From positions 1 to 64,000 of the forward strand of contig CAJXVC010000004.1 of the NCBI GenBank assembly GCA_913060975.1: a stretch of DNA of 64,000 bases, given 5' to 3'. The stretch is from an uncultured Gammaproteobacteria bacterium. Lineage in GTDB: Bacteria > Pseudomonadota > Gammaproteobacteria > Pseudomonadales > Pseudohongiellaceae. The notes beneath the pieces are model-generated. The model was not told the DNA's origin, made no database searches, and saw only the letters and a list, made by a program, of their open reading frames with translations. The position numbers and the translations under genes are program-made. Below, piece after piece: positions 15,803 to 25,190 of this stretch. Every line of letters begins with the position of its first letter. Position 1 is the first letter of the stretch.

Positions 15803-18760
15803 TTAGAAGTCGTAAACGAAACGACCGTAGATCATGCGGCCCAGTGGATCTTGCAGGCCACCGAGAACACCAGCAAATTCTGGTGAGCGTTGAGCTTCAC
15901 GATCGAAGACGTTGCGCGAACCGATAGTCAATGCACCTTCACCGTCGAACAGCTCAAGGCCGCGATAGGTGTAGGAAATATCCATATCAGTCCAGGCTTT
16001 GACGCCAACTTCAGCGATGTTGCCAGGACGATTGTAGTTCGCGAAGAAGTCAAGATGCTCGAACAACGGGCCGTCATACGGCATGTCATCCACGTAGTGA
16101 ACAGTGGAGTTCACAGAATGGTTGCCCATGACCCAACCAAGGCGCAGATTAGCCTTGAGTTGTGGCAGCTCCGGTGCAGTACCGGTGTTGTCGTTGTATT
16201 TCCCGGCACCATTGACGACAGGCTGCGTTGGATCTTCCTGATACAGAAACTCGTCAATGTAAGTCGCTTGCAGACCAATGCGGAAATCGCCCCAATCACT
16301 TGTTGGAATGGAGTAGCTACCCTGCACGTCGTAAGCAGTTACCTTCACAGATTCAGCATTAGTGCTGCCAGTGTTAACTTGCAGAACCGTCTGAAGATCA
16401 CTCGGATCACGAATAATGTCCGGACTGGCCAGTCCACTGTTTACCCAGGCGCGCAGTTGCTCTTCGCTTGGCTGATTACCCGCACCGACACCGCTACCAG
16501 AGAATCCTGACCACTGCTGGAAGTTAAAGAAATCCAGATCCATAATCTGCTGACCGGTAGTGGTCACGATTCGGTTTTCGAAATCAGTCTGGTTCCAGGT
16601 GATGCTCAGGTCAAGGTTGTTGAAGGTCAGATCAAAACCTGCAGACGTAGTTTCTGCCAGTTCGTTCTTCAGGTTCGGGTTACCGCCATTACAGTTGGTA
16701 GTAAAGGCAGAGAAAGGGCCGAAGCGGTCGGTCACAGTGGACAGGCCGCAAGAGATCGGATCATTCAGCTGACCGAGAGTTGGTGCGATAAACGCATCGC
16801 CAGTAGTGGCGCGCAGCGTCAACCAATCAGTTGGGCCGTAAGTCACACCGAATTTCGGATCAGTCGATTCCTGACCTGTGCTGAACTGCTCATTACGCAC
16901 AGCCAGTTCCAATTCCAGATTGCTCAGGACAGGCACAGCCAGTTCCATGAAGTAGGCATCGATTTCACGGTCACCAGTCGTAATGCGTTCTGGCTCTGTA
17001 CCACCGATCCAGGTGTCACCGCGCAGTTCAACGATTGAGGGCGTGTTCTGGAAGTGGTCTTCTCGCTTCTGATAACCAATAGCAGCGCCAATCGGGCCAC
17101 CTGGCAACTGGAAGCCACCCGGTGCGATCTCACCGTTCAGGACGATGTCGATAGTACCAAGTGTATCTTCTTCCCACTCAGTATCGCGTGCAGCAATATC
17201 GTTCATGACGTGGATAGAATTGTTGTCAGCTTGATCAACCACCATGAACGGGTTGTAGCAAGCGTCACGGTCGTTGACGACGTCACAGTTCAGGCCTTGC
17301 TTCATGGCTTCGATATCGAAGTTCTGGCCAGACATGAACGCGTACTGGCTGTAGTTGTACGTGTAAGCGGCCATACCTTCCCAACCAGTCAGGAATGGTA
17401 CAGTGAAGTCTGCTTGCAGGCTCCAGCGTGCCACGTGCTCAGTACCGTCCTGAATGTTGTCGTAGTCAGGGCCGAGACCGTCATGGATAGTGTGAGTCTT
17501 GTTGATAGGGCGCAGTGAACGGGCTTGCACGTCTTCATACAGCGGAATTCCGTTGTTTGTAGTGCCGGCTACGAGATAGTCCGGAGTGCCGTCGTTGTTC
17601 AGGTCCTGAGTGCCACGATCGGGTACGCCGTCACCATTGGCATCGAAACCGAACAGGGCGTTGCCATTGGCATCGACTGCGCGGAAAGGATTGCCTGGAA
17701 TCTCACCACGAACCGCTGGCAATTCACCGATACGGCTGTTACCCGGGTTTGACGTAGACTCGTAACGACGGTTGAACTGACGTGTATAGAAACCCTGCGC
17801 TGACAGAGTCAGGTCCTCAGTGGCATCCCAGGTCGCATTGGCGAAAAACTGGGAAGTTTCAGTGGGCTCACGATAGCTACGTGTGTCACCAAACTCAAAG
17901 TAGCAGTTGCCGCCAAGAGCCAGACCGTATGGGCTTGCCGCAACGCCGGGCTGAATGGATTCACGCTCACTGCGGTCACCACAAGTTGGTTCAACAGCAG
18001 ATGAACGTGTGCCCGTGTATTGGCCGTTAGCATCACGGTCAGGTGTGTACCAGTTACCCGGTGCATTGGAAGATACTGTCAGGCCAGATTGCGCCAGTAC
18101 TGGACGTTCGTCCCAGCCCAGTCGGCTGTTCTGACGGAACTGACCAGCTACAACCATATCAATTTCGCCGAGATCACCGCCCCAAAGAAGCTGGACTGAG
18201 TGCTCGTCGTAGTCACCGCGGGAATCGCCTTCAGCGTAAGTTTCCACTTTCAGGCCGTCATAGGACTTATAAGGAACAAAGTTCACAACACCGGCTACTG
18301 CTTCGTTGCCGTAGAGAGCGGCGGCACCATCAGCAACGATATCAAGTCGCTGAATGGCAATTGTAGGGATTAATGTGTTGACGTTTTGATTAACCAATCG
18401 CTTGCCATCAAGCAGCGTCAGTGTAGAGCGTGGACCCAGTCCGCGCAGGTCAATGGTTGATGTTCTTGAGCTTGTGCCCTGAATCGTCTGAGTGATCGCT
18501 GACGATGCACCATTCACGAAAGAAAGGTTTTGAACAACCTCACCCATGTTCAGGGTACCCTCGTTTTCCAGATCCTCGGCATTAAGCTGAGTTACGGAAG
18601 AGGCTTGGGTGAAACCTTCTGAGCGACGAATAAAAGAACCGGTAACCACAACTTCTTCAACTTGTGATTGCTGGGCAAATGAAACGTTAGCTATAGGGAG
18701 GAGCGATAAGGATATCGCGGTGCAAAGCAGACTTCGCTTGCTTGGAATATTAAACTGCAT
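15803..18760 (-). CDS. TonB-dependent receptor, paralog B
   Basis: A 985-residue outer-membrane receptor. A signal peptide (1-29, NVSFAQ) is followed by the TonB-box-like EEVVVTGS (35-42) and the plug (about 50-165, with LTLLDGKRLVNQ and GAAALYGNEAVAGVVNFVPY). The barrel ends in FVYDF. An external-loop region at about 363-394 holds DANGNALFG, DANGDGVPD and DLNNDGTPD, which look like calcium-binding DxNxDG loops. GGAGAG precedes the ATG. It is highly similar throughout to the receptor at 20208-23168; the MarR gene lies between them. The ligand is unknown. Confidence 0.95.
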   Translation of the reverse strand: MQFNIPSKRSLLCTAISLSLLPIANVSFAQQSQVEEVVVTGSFIRRSEGFTQASSVTQLNAEDLENEGTLNMGEVVQNLSFVNGASSAITQTIQGTSSRTSTIDLRGLGPRSTLTLLDGKRLVNQNVNTLIPTIAIQRLDIVADGAAALYGNEAVAGVVNFVPYKSYDGLKVETYAEGDSRGDYDEHSVQLLWGGDLGEIDMVVAGQFRQNSRLGWDERPVLAQSGLTVSSNAPGNWYTPDRDANGQYTGTRSSAVEPTCGDRSERESIQPGVAASPYGLALGGNCYFEFGDTRSYREPTETSQFFANATWDATEDLTLSAQGFYTRQFNRRYESTSNPGNSRIGELPAVRGEIPGNPFRAVDANGNALFGFDANGDGVPDRGTQDLNNDGTPDYLVAGTTNNGIPLYEDVQARSLRPINKTHTIHDGLGPDYDNIQDGTEHVARWSLQADFTVPFLTGWEGMAAYTYNYSQYAFMSGQNFDIEAMKQGLNCDVVNDRDACYNPFMVVDQADNNSIHVMNDIAARDTEWEEDTLGTIDIVLNGEIAPGGFQLPGGPIGAAIGYQKREDHFQNTPSIVELRGDTWIGGTEPERITTGDREIDAYFMELAVPVLSNLELELAVRNEQFSTGQESTDPKFGVTYGPTDWLTLRATTGDAFIAPTLGQLNDPISCGLSTVTDRFGPFSAFTTNCNGGNPNLKNELAETTSAGFDLTFNNLDLSITWNQTDFENRIVTTTGQQIMDLDFFNFQQWSGFSGSGVGAGNQPSEEQLRAWVNSGLASPDIIRDPSDLQTVLQVNTGSTNAESVKVTAYDVQGSYSIPTSDWGDFRIGLQATYIDEFLYQEDPTQPVVNGAGKYNDNTGTAPELPQLKANLRLGWVMGNHSVNSTVHYVDDMPYDGPLFEHLDFFANYNRPGNIAEVGVKAWTDMDISYTYRGLELFDGEGALTIGSRNVFDREAQRSPEFAGVLGGLQDPLGRMIYGRFVYDF

Positions 18761-19438
18761 AGATCTCTCCGGTTTTTATCTAAGATACTTCTTATAGTTC
18801 AACTACTTCTTAGTACTGCAGTACTTCACGGAGTACTTCAATCTGGAATCCCCGCAAACAAAGATTGGCTGCAACAATTCCGGGGCGGGATCATAGTCTG
18901 CCATAAGATGTGGCACAAGACCCTTTGACTTGGGAGCATAGCTTCAGCACTGTCATTATATTGCAAATATAGCGGGAATTGCTGGGCTAACAACAAGTTC
19001 TTTTATTGCGCGTGTGCTCTAATTGAGTGCCAGGGGCGTGGGAAATACACAGCTATAACGGATAGTTACGTCTTGGCACTGACTTGCAAAAGGGCGACAG
19101 CTCTAAAAGGGGGCAGTTAGCACTTTAACGGGTGGGGAGTTTCTCAAAGATTTTTTTGTGGCAAATTGTTACATTGTAATTTTTCGCCGCTACTTGCTGG
19201 CTTTAGTTGGTCGAACTGAATGTGAACGCTATTTATTTTGGAGCTGTGAGCGCTCGAATTGCTGTGGATGATTCGCAGTTGTGAGCCTGGAGCAGGCTTA
19301 TAGGCAATTTTATCCGTGCCGCTGTGAATTTTTCACAATGTAATGCCAGCACCGATGATAGCGTACCGCTGCAGTTGAAATGCGGATTTTTACTGGTTGA
19401 GTCGATCTCGTGAGCGGGTAAATACCAAGTCTAAGCCT
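18761..19438. other. Intergenic region upstream of receptor B
   Basis: Holds the promoter region of the receptor gene starting at 18760. The notable element is the perfect palindrome at 18812-18825, listed separately. The rest is without gene-like frames; I see no terminator for the MarR gene here. Confidence 0.5.
18812..18825. promoter_or_regulatory. Candidate operator: perfect palindrome upstream of receptor B
   Basis: AGTACTGCAGTACT is a perfect 14-base palindrome about 50 bases upstream of the receptor start codon, with another half-site (GAGTACTTC) following. A similar inverted repeat lies upstream of the nearby MarR gene (20005-20019). The size and location suit a MarR dimer; binding is inference. 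Confidence 0.4.
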
Positions 19439-19957
19439 TTACTTGTTTGCGAAATGCGTATTTTCTGCTGGCTGCCGTACGGGCATGCCGTTTAACGACT
19501 CTTCATTGAGAGCCAGTAAGCTCGCTTCGGTTGGTGCTTGCATCATTTCGGCAACATGCTGTAGCGCGGATAGAATAGAGCTACGCTCGTGAGGTTTCAG
19601 ACTCTCGAATTCTTCGACGAAGTGCAATTGCAGAGGTGATGGCGCCAGCGTTAGTGCTGATTTGCCTTTTTCTGTCAGGCGCGCATGGACTTTGCGGCGG
19701 TCAATCGTAGAGCGTTCGCGAATGGCCAAGCCATCCAGTTCCAGCCGATCCAGCACCGTAGTCACAGTAGCCTGGCTCAATGAGATCTGCTCAGAGAGTT
19801 GCCCTACATAAGCATCAGGGTTGGCTTGCATGGCTTTCAACAGCAGCAGTTGGGGGGAGGTTAGTCCAGTGCGTCGGCGCATGTGGTTGGAGTGTAAATC
19901 AGAAGAGCGAATGATCTTGCGAATAGCGACAAGCACTGCGTCGGTAATTGCTTCCAT
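19439..19957 (-). CDS. MarR family transcriptional regulator
   Basis: A 172-residue winged-helix regulator. It shows TGLTSPQLLLLKAM (about 30-43), the recognition region LSQATVTTVLDRLELDGLA (about 60-80) and the wing with RSTIDRRKVHARLTEKG (the DxR motif of MarR wings). MarR proteins usually repress neighbouring and own genes until a small ligand binds. It lies between two paralogous receptor genes, all on the minus strand, so control of receptor expression is a natural guess. A candidate operator lies 48-62 bases upstream of its start. Confidence 0.93.
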   Translation of the reverse strand: MEAITDAVLVAIRKIIRSSDLHSNHMRRRTGLTSPQLLLLKAMQANPDAYVGQLSEQISLSQATVTTVLDRLELDGLAIRERSTIDRRKVHARLTEKGKSALTLAPSPLQLHFVEEFESLKPHERSSILSALQHVAEMMQAPTEASLLALNEESLNGMPVRQPAENTHFANK

Positions 19958-20004
19958 AGAAGTGACTCGAAAGGCCGGAGCAGGTATTCGTCCGGGATGC
20001 GAAT

Positions 20005-20019
20005 AATACTTCCAGTACT
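20005..20019. promoter_or_regulatory. Candidate autoregulatory operator of the MarR gene
   Basis: AATACTTCCAGTACT is an imperfect inverted repeat (AxTACT - three bases - AGTAxT) upstream of the MarR start codon. It resembles the palindrome upstream of receptor B, but the spacer differs by one base. Confidence 0.35.
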
Positions 20020-20130
20020 AATATTTCAGTCAACGTTTATTTCGAAGTTTGCGACAAATGGAGGTATATCGTACTCGTGTCGCAGGGCCGCCAATCGGGT
20101 AGCTGCGGTTTAACCCTGAAAATTGACCAC

Positions 20131-20160
20131 AAAAAAGGGCTCCCGAAGGAGCCCTCTCTG
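20131..20160 (-). terminator. Intrinsic terminator of the third receptor gene
   Basis: Minus strand: AGGGCTCC and GGAGCCCT around TTCG-like loop bases, followed by six T. It lies about 50 bases past the stop codon at 20208. Confidence 0.85.
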
Positions 20161-20207
20161 CACAGTCTCAAGAGACTGTGTGTCTAAACTTCTGATGAAT
20201 CCAAAGC

Positions 20208-23168
20208 TTAGAATTCGTAGACCAGGCGACCATAGATGATGCGGCCACGTGGATCCTGAAGTCCACCGAGAACACCGGCGAATTCAGGAGAGTTTTGCGC
20301 CTCACGGTCAAACACGTTACGTGAACCCAGTGTGAAGGCCATTTCGCCGTCCAACACGTTGAGTCCGCGGTACGAGTAAGACATGTCCATGTCGGTCCAG
20401 GCCAAGACACCAGTCTCGGTGATATTTCCCGGACGGTTGAAGCCGCCAAAGAAATCCATGTGCTGATACTCTGGTCCGTCATAAGGCATGTCATCAACGT
20501 AACGGATGATGGAGTTGACAGAGTGGTTACCCCGACTCCAACCGATCTGCAGGTTAGCCTTGATCTGAGGCAGTTCCGGAGCAGCACTTGTTATATCGTT
20601 GTACTTGCCGGCGCCGTCGCGAACTGGCTCGGTGGGATCTGTCTGGTACAGGAACTCATCGATATAAGTCGCCTGCAGGCCAATACGGACATCACCGAAA
20701 TCGTCGAACGCGAGGCTGTAGCTACCCTGGATGTCGAATGCTGTGACTTTCACAGTCTCGGCATTGGTGGTGCTGGTGTTATTCACCTGCAGAATCGTGT
20801 AGATATCATTCGGGTCACGAATAATGTCTTTGTTGGATGCAGGGTTAGCCAGCCAATCACGCAGTTGCGCTTCGCTTGGCTGATTCGCCGCACCGACACC
20901 ATTACCGGCAAAACCAGTAGCGCGCTGGAAGTTGGCGAAATCCAGCTGCATGATGTCCTGACCGTTAATGTCGATAATTCGGTTCTCGAATTCAGTTTCA
21001 TTCCAGGTGACCGAGAAATCAAGATTATCGAAAGCCAGATCAAAGCCCAACGAGGTAGATTGTGATGTTTCGTTGGTCAGATTCGGGTTACCGCCACCGC
21101 AGGCAGTGGTGAATGCCGAGAACGGACCGAAACGGTCAGTTACCGTAGACAGGCCACAGGTTACCGGGTCCAACAAATCTTGCAGGCTCGGCGCGATGAA
21201 GGCATCACCCTGAGTAGCTCGCAAAGTCAACCAGTCGGTAGCGGCCCATGTGACACCGAATTTCGGGTCAGTAGATTCCTGTCCGGTACTGAAGGACTCG
21301 TTGCGCACCGCCAATTCCACTTCCACGGTAGGTAAAACCGGTACCGACAATTCTACGAAGTAAGAATCGACTTCCCGATTACCGGTAGTAATGGTTTCTT
21401 GTTCAGTGCCACCAATCCAGGTATCGCCAGCAAGCTCTGCGTGCGAGGGCGTATTGGTATAGGAATCGTCACGCCATTGGTAGCCCACGGCAGCGCCAAT
21501 CGGACCGCCAGGGAGTTCAAAGCCACCTAATGGCACTTCGCCGTTCAGCACGATATCGATGACGCCGAGCGTGTCCAATTCACCTTCTTTATCCCGTGCG
21601 GCAATGTCATTCATGATCTGAATGGAATTGTTATCCGCAGGATTGGTAATAAAGAACGGGCTGTAGCAAGCATCGCGATCATTGGCTACATCACAGTTCA
21701 GGCCTTGCTTCATCGCTTCAATGTCGAAGTTCTGGCCAGAAGTGTACAACAGGTCACTTTCGTTGTAGGTGTAGGCTGCCATGCCTTCCCAGCCTTCGAT
21801 GAAGGGCACGGTGAAGTCGGCTTGGAACGTATAGCGGCTGATGATGTAACGACCATCCTGGATATTGTCGTTATCCGGAGAGTGACCGGCAGAGACCGTG
21901 TGCGTCTTGTTAATCGGGCGCAGCGTACGGACCTGTACGTCTTCATTCAGCGGGATGCCGTTATCCATGGTACCAGCGACGATGTAGTCAGGAGTGCCGT
22001 CGCCGTTCAGATCAGCCGTGCCGCGATCAGGTACACCGTCGCCATTGGCGTCTACGCCGTATAATTGATTGCCATTGGCATCAACAGCGCGGAATGGGTT
22101 GCCTGGGATCTCACCACGAACAGCGGGTAGTTCACCAATACGCGAGTTACCCGGGTTAGAAGTAGATTCATAGCGCACTTCACTCAGCTTGGAACGAAAA
22201 CCCTGCATAGAGAGCGTCAGGTCGTCGCTGAAATCCCAAGTCGCATTGGCATAGAACTTGGTATCTTCTTCCGGCTCGAAATAGCTTCGCGTGTCGCCGA
22301 AGTCAAAGTAGCAGTTCGAACCCAGGCGATTACCAAAGGGGTTGGCGGCTACATCCTTCGTATAACCTGTACGCGCAGATGCTGGAGCACAGTTAGGATC
22401 GACAGAGGCAGTACGCTCACCAGTGTATTGGCCGTTGGCATCACGTAAAGGGGTGAAGTAGTTGCCTGGGGCGTTAGAAGAAATAGTCAGACCAGAGTTG
22501 GCCAGAAAAGGACGCTCATCCCAACCCAGTCGGCTCTGTTGGCGAAATTGGCCGGCTACCACTACATCGAGGTCACCGATATCACCGCCCCACATTACCT
22601 GTGCGGAGTGATGGTCCCAGTCGCCACGGCTGTCGCCTTCGGCAAAGGCTTCCACCTTCAGACCATCGTAGGATTTATAAGGGATAAAGTTAACAACACC
22701 GGCTACCGCCTCGCTACCGTACAGAGCTGCGGCACCATCGGCAACAATATCGAGACGTTGGATGGCGATGGATGGGATCAGGCCATTCACGTTTTCATTG
22801 ACCAGACGCTTGCCGTCAAACAGCGTCAATGTAGAGCTGGCACCTAGGCCACGCAGGTCAATACTGGTGGTACGGGAATCCGTACCCTGAATTGTGTTGG
22901 TAATGGCTGAGGCTGCGCCATTCACGAAGGACAGGTTTTGGACAACCTCACCCATATTAAGGGTGCCCTGTGCTTCCAGATCCTCGGCGTTAAGTTGAGT
23001 GACAGAGGAGGCTTGAGTGAAACCTTCACTGCGGCGGATAAAGGAGCCTGTTACAACGACTTCTTCTACTTGATTGTCTTGAGCTACTGACATCCCTGAG
23101 AGGGGAAGGAGCGACAATGATATTGCCGCGCACAGCATACTGCGCTTATGTGGGAATTGGGACTGCAT
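20208..23168 (-). CDS. TonB-dependent receptor, paralog C
   Basis: A 986-residue receptor, a close paralog of the one ending at 15803. Signal peptide 1-29 (GMSVAQ), EEVVVTGSFIRRSEGF, plug with LTLFDGKRLVNENVN and GAAALYGSEAVAGVVNFIPY, and a final YGRLVYEF. The calcium-type loops DANGNQLYG, DANGDGVPD and DLNGDGTPD recur at the same place (about 363-394). GGAGAG precedes the ATG. Divergence from paralog B is concentrated in parts of the barrel, as expected for loops that contact ligand or phage. The pair probably arose by local duplication, and the relic at 14238 is a third member. Confidence 0.95.
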   Translation of the reverse strand: MQSQFPHKRSMLCAAISLSLLPLSGMSVAQDNQVEEVVVTGSFIRRSEGFTQASSVTQLNAEDLEAQGTLNMGEVVQNLSFVNGAASAITNTIQGTDSRTTSIDLRGLGASSTLTLFDGKRLVNENVNGLIPSIAIQRLDIVADGAAALYGSEAVAGVVNFIPYKSYDGLKVEAFAEGDSRGDWDHHSAQVMWGGDIGDLDVVVAGQFRQQSRLGWDERPFLANSGLTISSNAPGNYFTPLRDANGQYTGERTASVDPNCAPASARTGYTKDVAANPFGNRLGSNCYFDFGDTRSYFEPEEDTKFYANATWDFSDDLTLSMQGFRSKLSEVRYESTSNPGNSRIGELPAVRGEIPGNPFRAVDANGNQLYGVDANGDGVPDRGTADLNGDGTPDYIVAGTMDNGIPLNEDVQVRTLRPINKTHTVSAGHSPDNDNIQDGRYIISRYTFQADFTVPFIEGWEGMAAYTYNESDLLYTSGQNFDIEAMKQGLNCDVANDRDACYSPFFITNPADNNSIQIMNDIAARDKEGELDTLGVIDIVLNGEVPLGGFELPGGPIGAAVGYQWRDDSYTNTPSHAELAGDTWIGGTEQETITTGNREVDSYFVELSVPVLPTVEVELAVRNESFSTGQESTDPKFGVTWAATDWLTLRATQGDAFIAPSLQDLLDPVTCGLSTVTDRFGPFSAFTTACGGGNPNLTNETSQSTSLGFDLAFDNLDFSVTWNETEFENRIIDINGQDIMQLDFANFQRATGFAGNGVGAANQPSEAQLRDWLANPASNKDIIRDPNDIYTILQVNNTSTTNAETVKVTAFDIQGSYSLAFDDFGDVRIGLQATYIDEFLYQTDPTEPVRDGAGKYNDITSAAPELPQIKANLQIGWSRGNHSVNSIIRYVDDMPYDGPEYQHMDFFGGFNRPGNITETGVLAWTDMDMSYSYRGLNVLDGEMAFTLGSRNVFDREAQNSPEFAGVLGGLQDPRGRIIYGRLVYEF

Positions 23169-23954
23169 TACAATCTCTCCTGTTACTGTTTTTTTGTTTG
23201 TTTCCTGCAGGAATTCACGCCCCTTTTAATACTGATTTTTTGAGCAATATTCGGGGACTGCACGCGAAATCAGTGCGAAGCATAGACTGTGACAATTTGT
23301 GACTCAAGTCATTATTGTCGAAAATCTAAAATAATTCCCCAGTGCCCAATAAAAAGGCAGGAATACACGTTTTCGCCATCTTCGCTTCATCCGCACCAAA
23401 GAGATGATTTCGACGAATCAATAGTCTGCAAAGCGCAGTATTGGATCATTCGATATTCCCACCCAGATCGAGATACGCTACCAGAGATTTTTTGAGTATC
23501 AATTCAGGTAGCCCTCTAGCTACGGGCGTCGTAGCCCTGCGGGCAGCTCCCCGCTTGCCAAGAGCCAGAGGCGACAGTTGGGCTGAATTGGAGGTGTCGA
23601 GCCTACTCAGAGCAAGGTTAAATTTGCTGGCAAAATGCCGCCAGTATGCCCTTCGGGGGGTAAGTTTCAGGGCATGACAAATTTGCGGGAAAATATTGCA
23701 ATTGCCGCAAGCAGTCAGCCAATTTGTGGGATTTCTCCTATGAAATAGCGATTGGCAAGTTTCGCATGGCACAAACTTCGCCACTGGACGGAAATTGACT
23801 GGCTGAGACTAATAAACAGGCGTGCCTCGATGCCCACCACAGGCCCGCTTCTGCTGCTTGACAAGAGTCCGGGTAGCGTCCATTTTGACGCCTCAGCTGG
23901 TGCTACCCGGCACCGGTGGGTTTAACGCGAATGCTCGAATTCTTGAGGTGCAAC
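23169..23954. other. Intergenic region between receptor C and an NHL propeller gene
   Basis: Divergent spacer of nearly 800 bases. A minus-strand frame of 112 codons (23446-23784) has no family resemblance, no signal peptide and no ribosome site; several CxxC-like pairs in it look accidental. Short phrases such as AAATTTGCNGG recur near 23625 and 23680. I cannot assign a function. Confidence 0.45.
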
Positions 23955-25106
23955 ATGCAAAAACGACAATCAACAACCCGCTTGCTAATGCTGGCTGGTG
24001 CTACTGGCCTGTCCCTGGCCATGATCTCTGCTCCGACAATGGCGCAGCGCGGAGCCGTTCAGCCCGACGAACACTCCGCCCAACAACCTGTTAACAATCT
24101 GCCCAACCCCTATGTCACACAACGCAATTTTGGCACCTTGCCAGACGGGCGTAGTTGGGGCTCCGTCAGCGCCGTGAATGTCGATGTCGATGGTGTTCAC
24201 GTGTGGGCCGGTGATCGCTGCGGCACCAATTCCTGTGCCACTTCCGACGTCGATCCGATGGTTAAACTCGACCCCAATGGTCGCGTGGTGCAATCTCTGG
24301 GTGCCGGTCAGATTATTTGGCCACACGGTATGGACGTCGATGCGCAAGGCAATGTCTGGGTCGCTGATGCGCGACTGGCGAATGACAATGAAATCGCGGA
24401 AAACCCGGAGGCCGCCAACCACGGTAGTGCCGTACTCAAGTTCAGCCCGGATGGCGAGTTGTTAATGGTACTGGGTACGCCTGGCGAGATGGGGGATCCA
24501 CCCACACATTTCACCGAGCCTAATGACGTGCTCGTAGCGCCGAACGGCAATATCTATGTCGCCGAGACACATACAGCGCAGTTTCAGGAAGAACCCGGTG
24601 CAAATGCCAAGAGCCGTATCTCGATCTTTGCCCCCGATGGCTCATTCATCAAGAGCTTTGGTCAGTGGGGCTTTGGCGATGGCGAATTCCGCTCTCCACA
24701 CTCTCTGGCGATGGATTCCCAAGGCCGACTGTTTGTAGCTGACCGCGGCAACAACCGCATTCAGATTTTCACCCAGGACGGTGAGCATCTGGATACCTGG
24801 TATCAGTTCTCTCGCATCAGCGGCTTGTTTATCGACAAGAGCAACGACATGCTCTACGCCATCGATTCCGAGTCTGATCCCAACTACAACCCCGGCGGCT
24901 GGCGTAAAGGCCTGCGCGTAGGCAGTGCACGCACCGGTGAAGTTTATTACTTCGTGCCAGAGCATATGTCAGAGCGCGCCTCCGGCATGGGTGGTTATGG
25001 CTCCATGGGTGAGGGTGTCACGGTCGACAATCAGGGTAATGTTTACGCCGGTGAAGTCGGCCCCGTGCAGGGCATGACCAAGTTTGTGCCGCGCCTCGCT
25101 CCCTGA
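23955..25106 (+). CDS. Secreted NHL-repeat beta-propeller protein
   Basis: A 383-residue exported protein with six or so NHL blades. ATG 23955 is preceded by GAGGTG. The signal peptide ends at APTMAQ. Blades contain IIWPHGMDVDAQGNVWVAD, NDVLVAPNGNIYVAE, FRSPHSLAMDSQGRLFVAD with RGNNRIQIFTQDGE, and a last VTVDNQGNVYAGEV. The arrangement resembles peptidyl-alpha-hydroxyglycine amidating lyase-type propellers, but activity is not assured. Two cysteines (DRCGTNSCATSD) near residue 90 may form a disulfide. Related to the proteins at 33363 and 37498. Confidence 0.88.
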   Translation: MQKRQSTTRLLMLAGATGLSLAMISAPTMAQRGAVQPDEHSAQQPVNNLPNPYVTQRNFGTLPDGRSWGSVSAVNVDVDGVHVWAGDRCGTNSCATSDVDPMVKLDPNGRVVQSLGAGQIIWPHGMDVDAQGNVWVADARLANDNEIAENPEAANHGSAVLKFSPDGELLMVLGTPGEMGDPPTHFTEPNDVLVAPNGNIYVAETHTAQFQEEPGANAKSRISIFAPDGSFIKSFGQWGFGDGEFRSPHSLAMDSQGRLFVADRGNNRIQIFTQDGEHLDTWYQFSRISGLFIDKSNDMLYAIDSESDPNYNPGGWRKGLRVGSARTGEVYYFVPEHMSERASGMGGYGSMGEGVTVDNQGNVYAGEVGPVQGMTKFVPRLAP

Positions 25107-25120
25107 TTCGCGCGCTAGAA

Positions 25121-25158
25121 CAGAAAACGGCGCAGGTGCAAGCCTGAGCCGTTTTCTG
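25121..25158. terminator. Long hairpin after the NHL gene
   Basis: CAGAAAACGGC pairs perfectly with GCCGTTTTCTG (11 bp) around a 16-base loop. The T run is inside the stem, so it is a weaker or bidirectional terminator. It separates the NHL gene from the cyclophilin gene. Confidence 0.55.
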
Positions 25159-25190
25159 CATTCAGGCATTTTGATTTGCAGGATTTATTT

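Noticed and set aside
23446..23784. 112-codon minus-strand frame with CxxC-like pairs
   Set aside because: The cysteine pattern is not that of a known zinc ribbon in spacing or context, no ribosome site, and codon use looks random.
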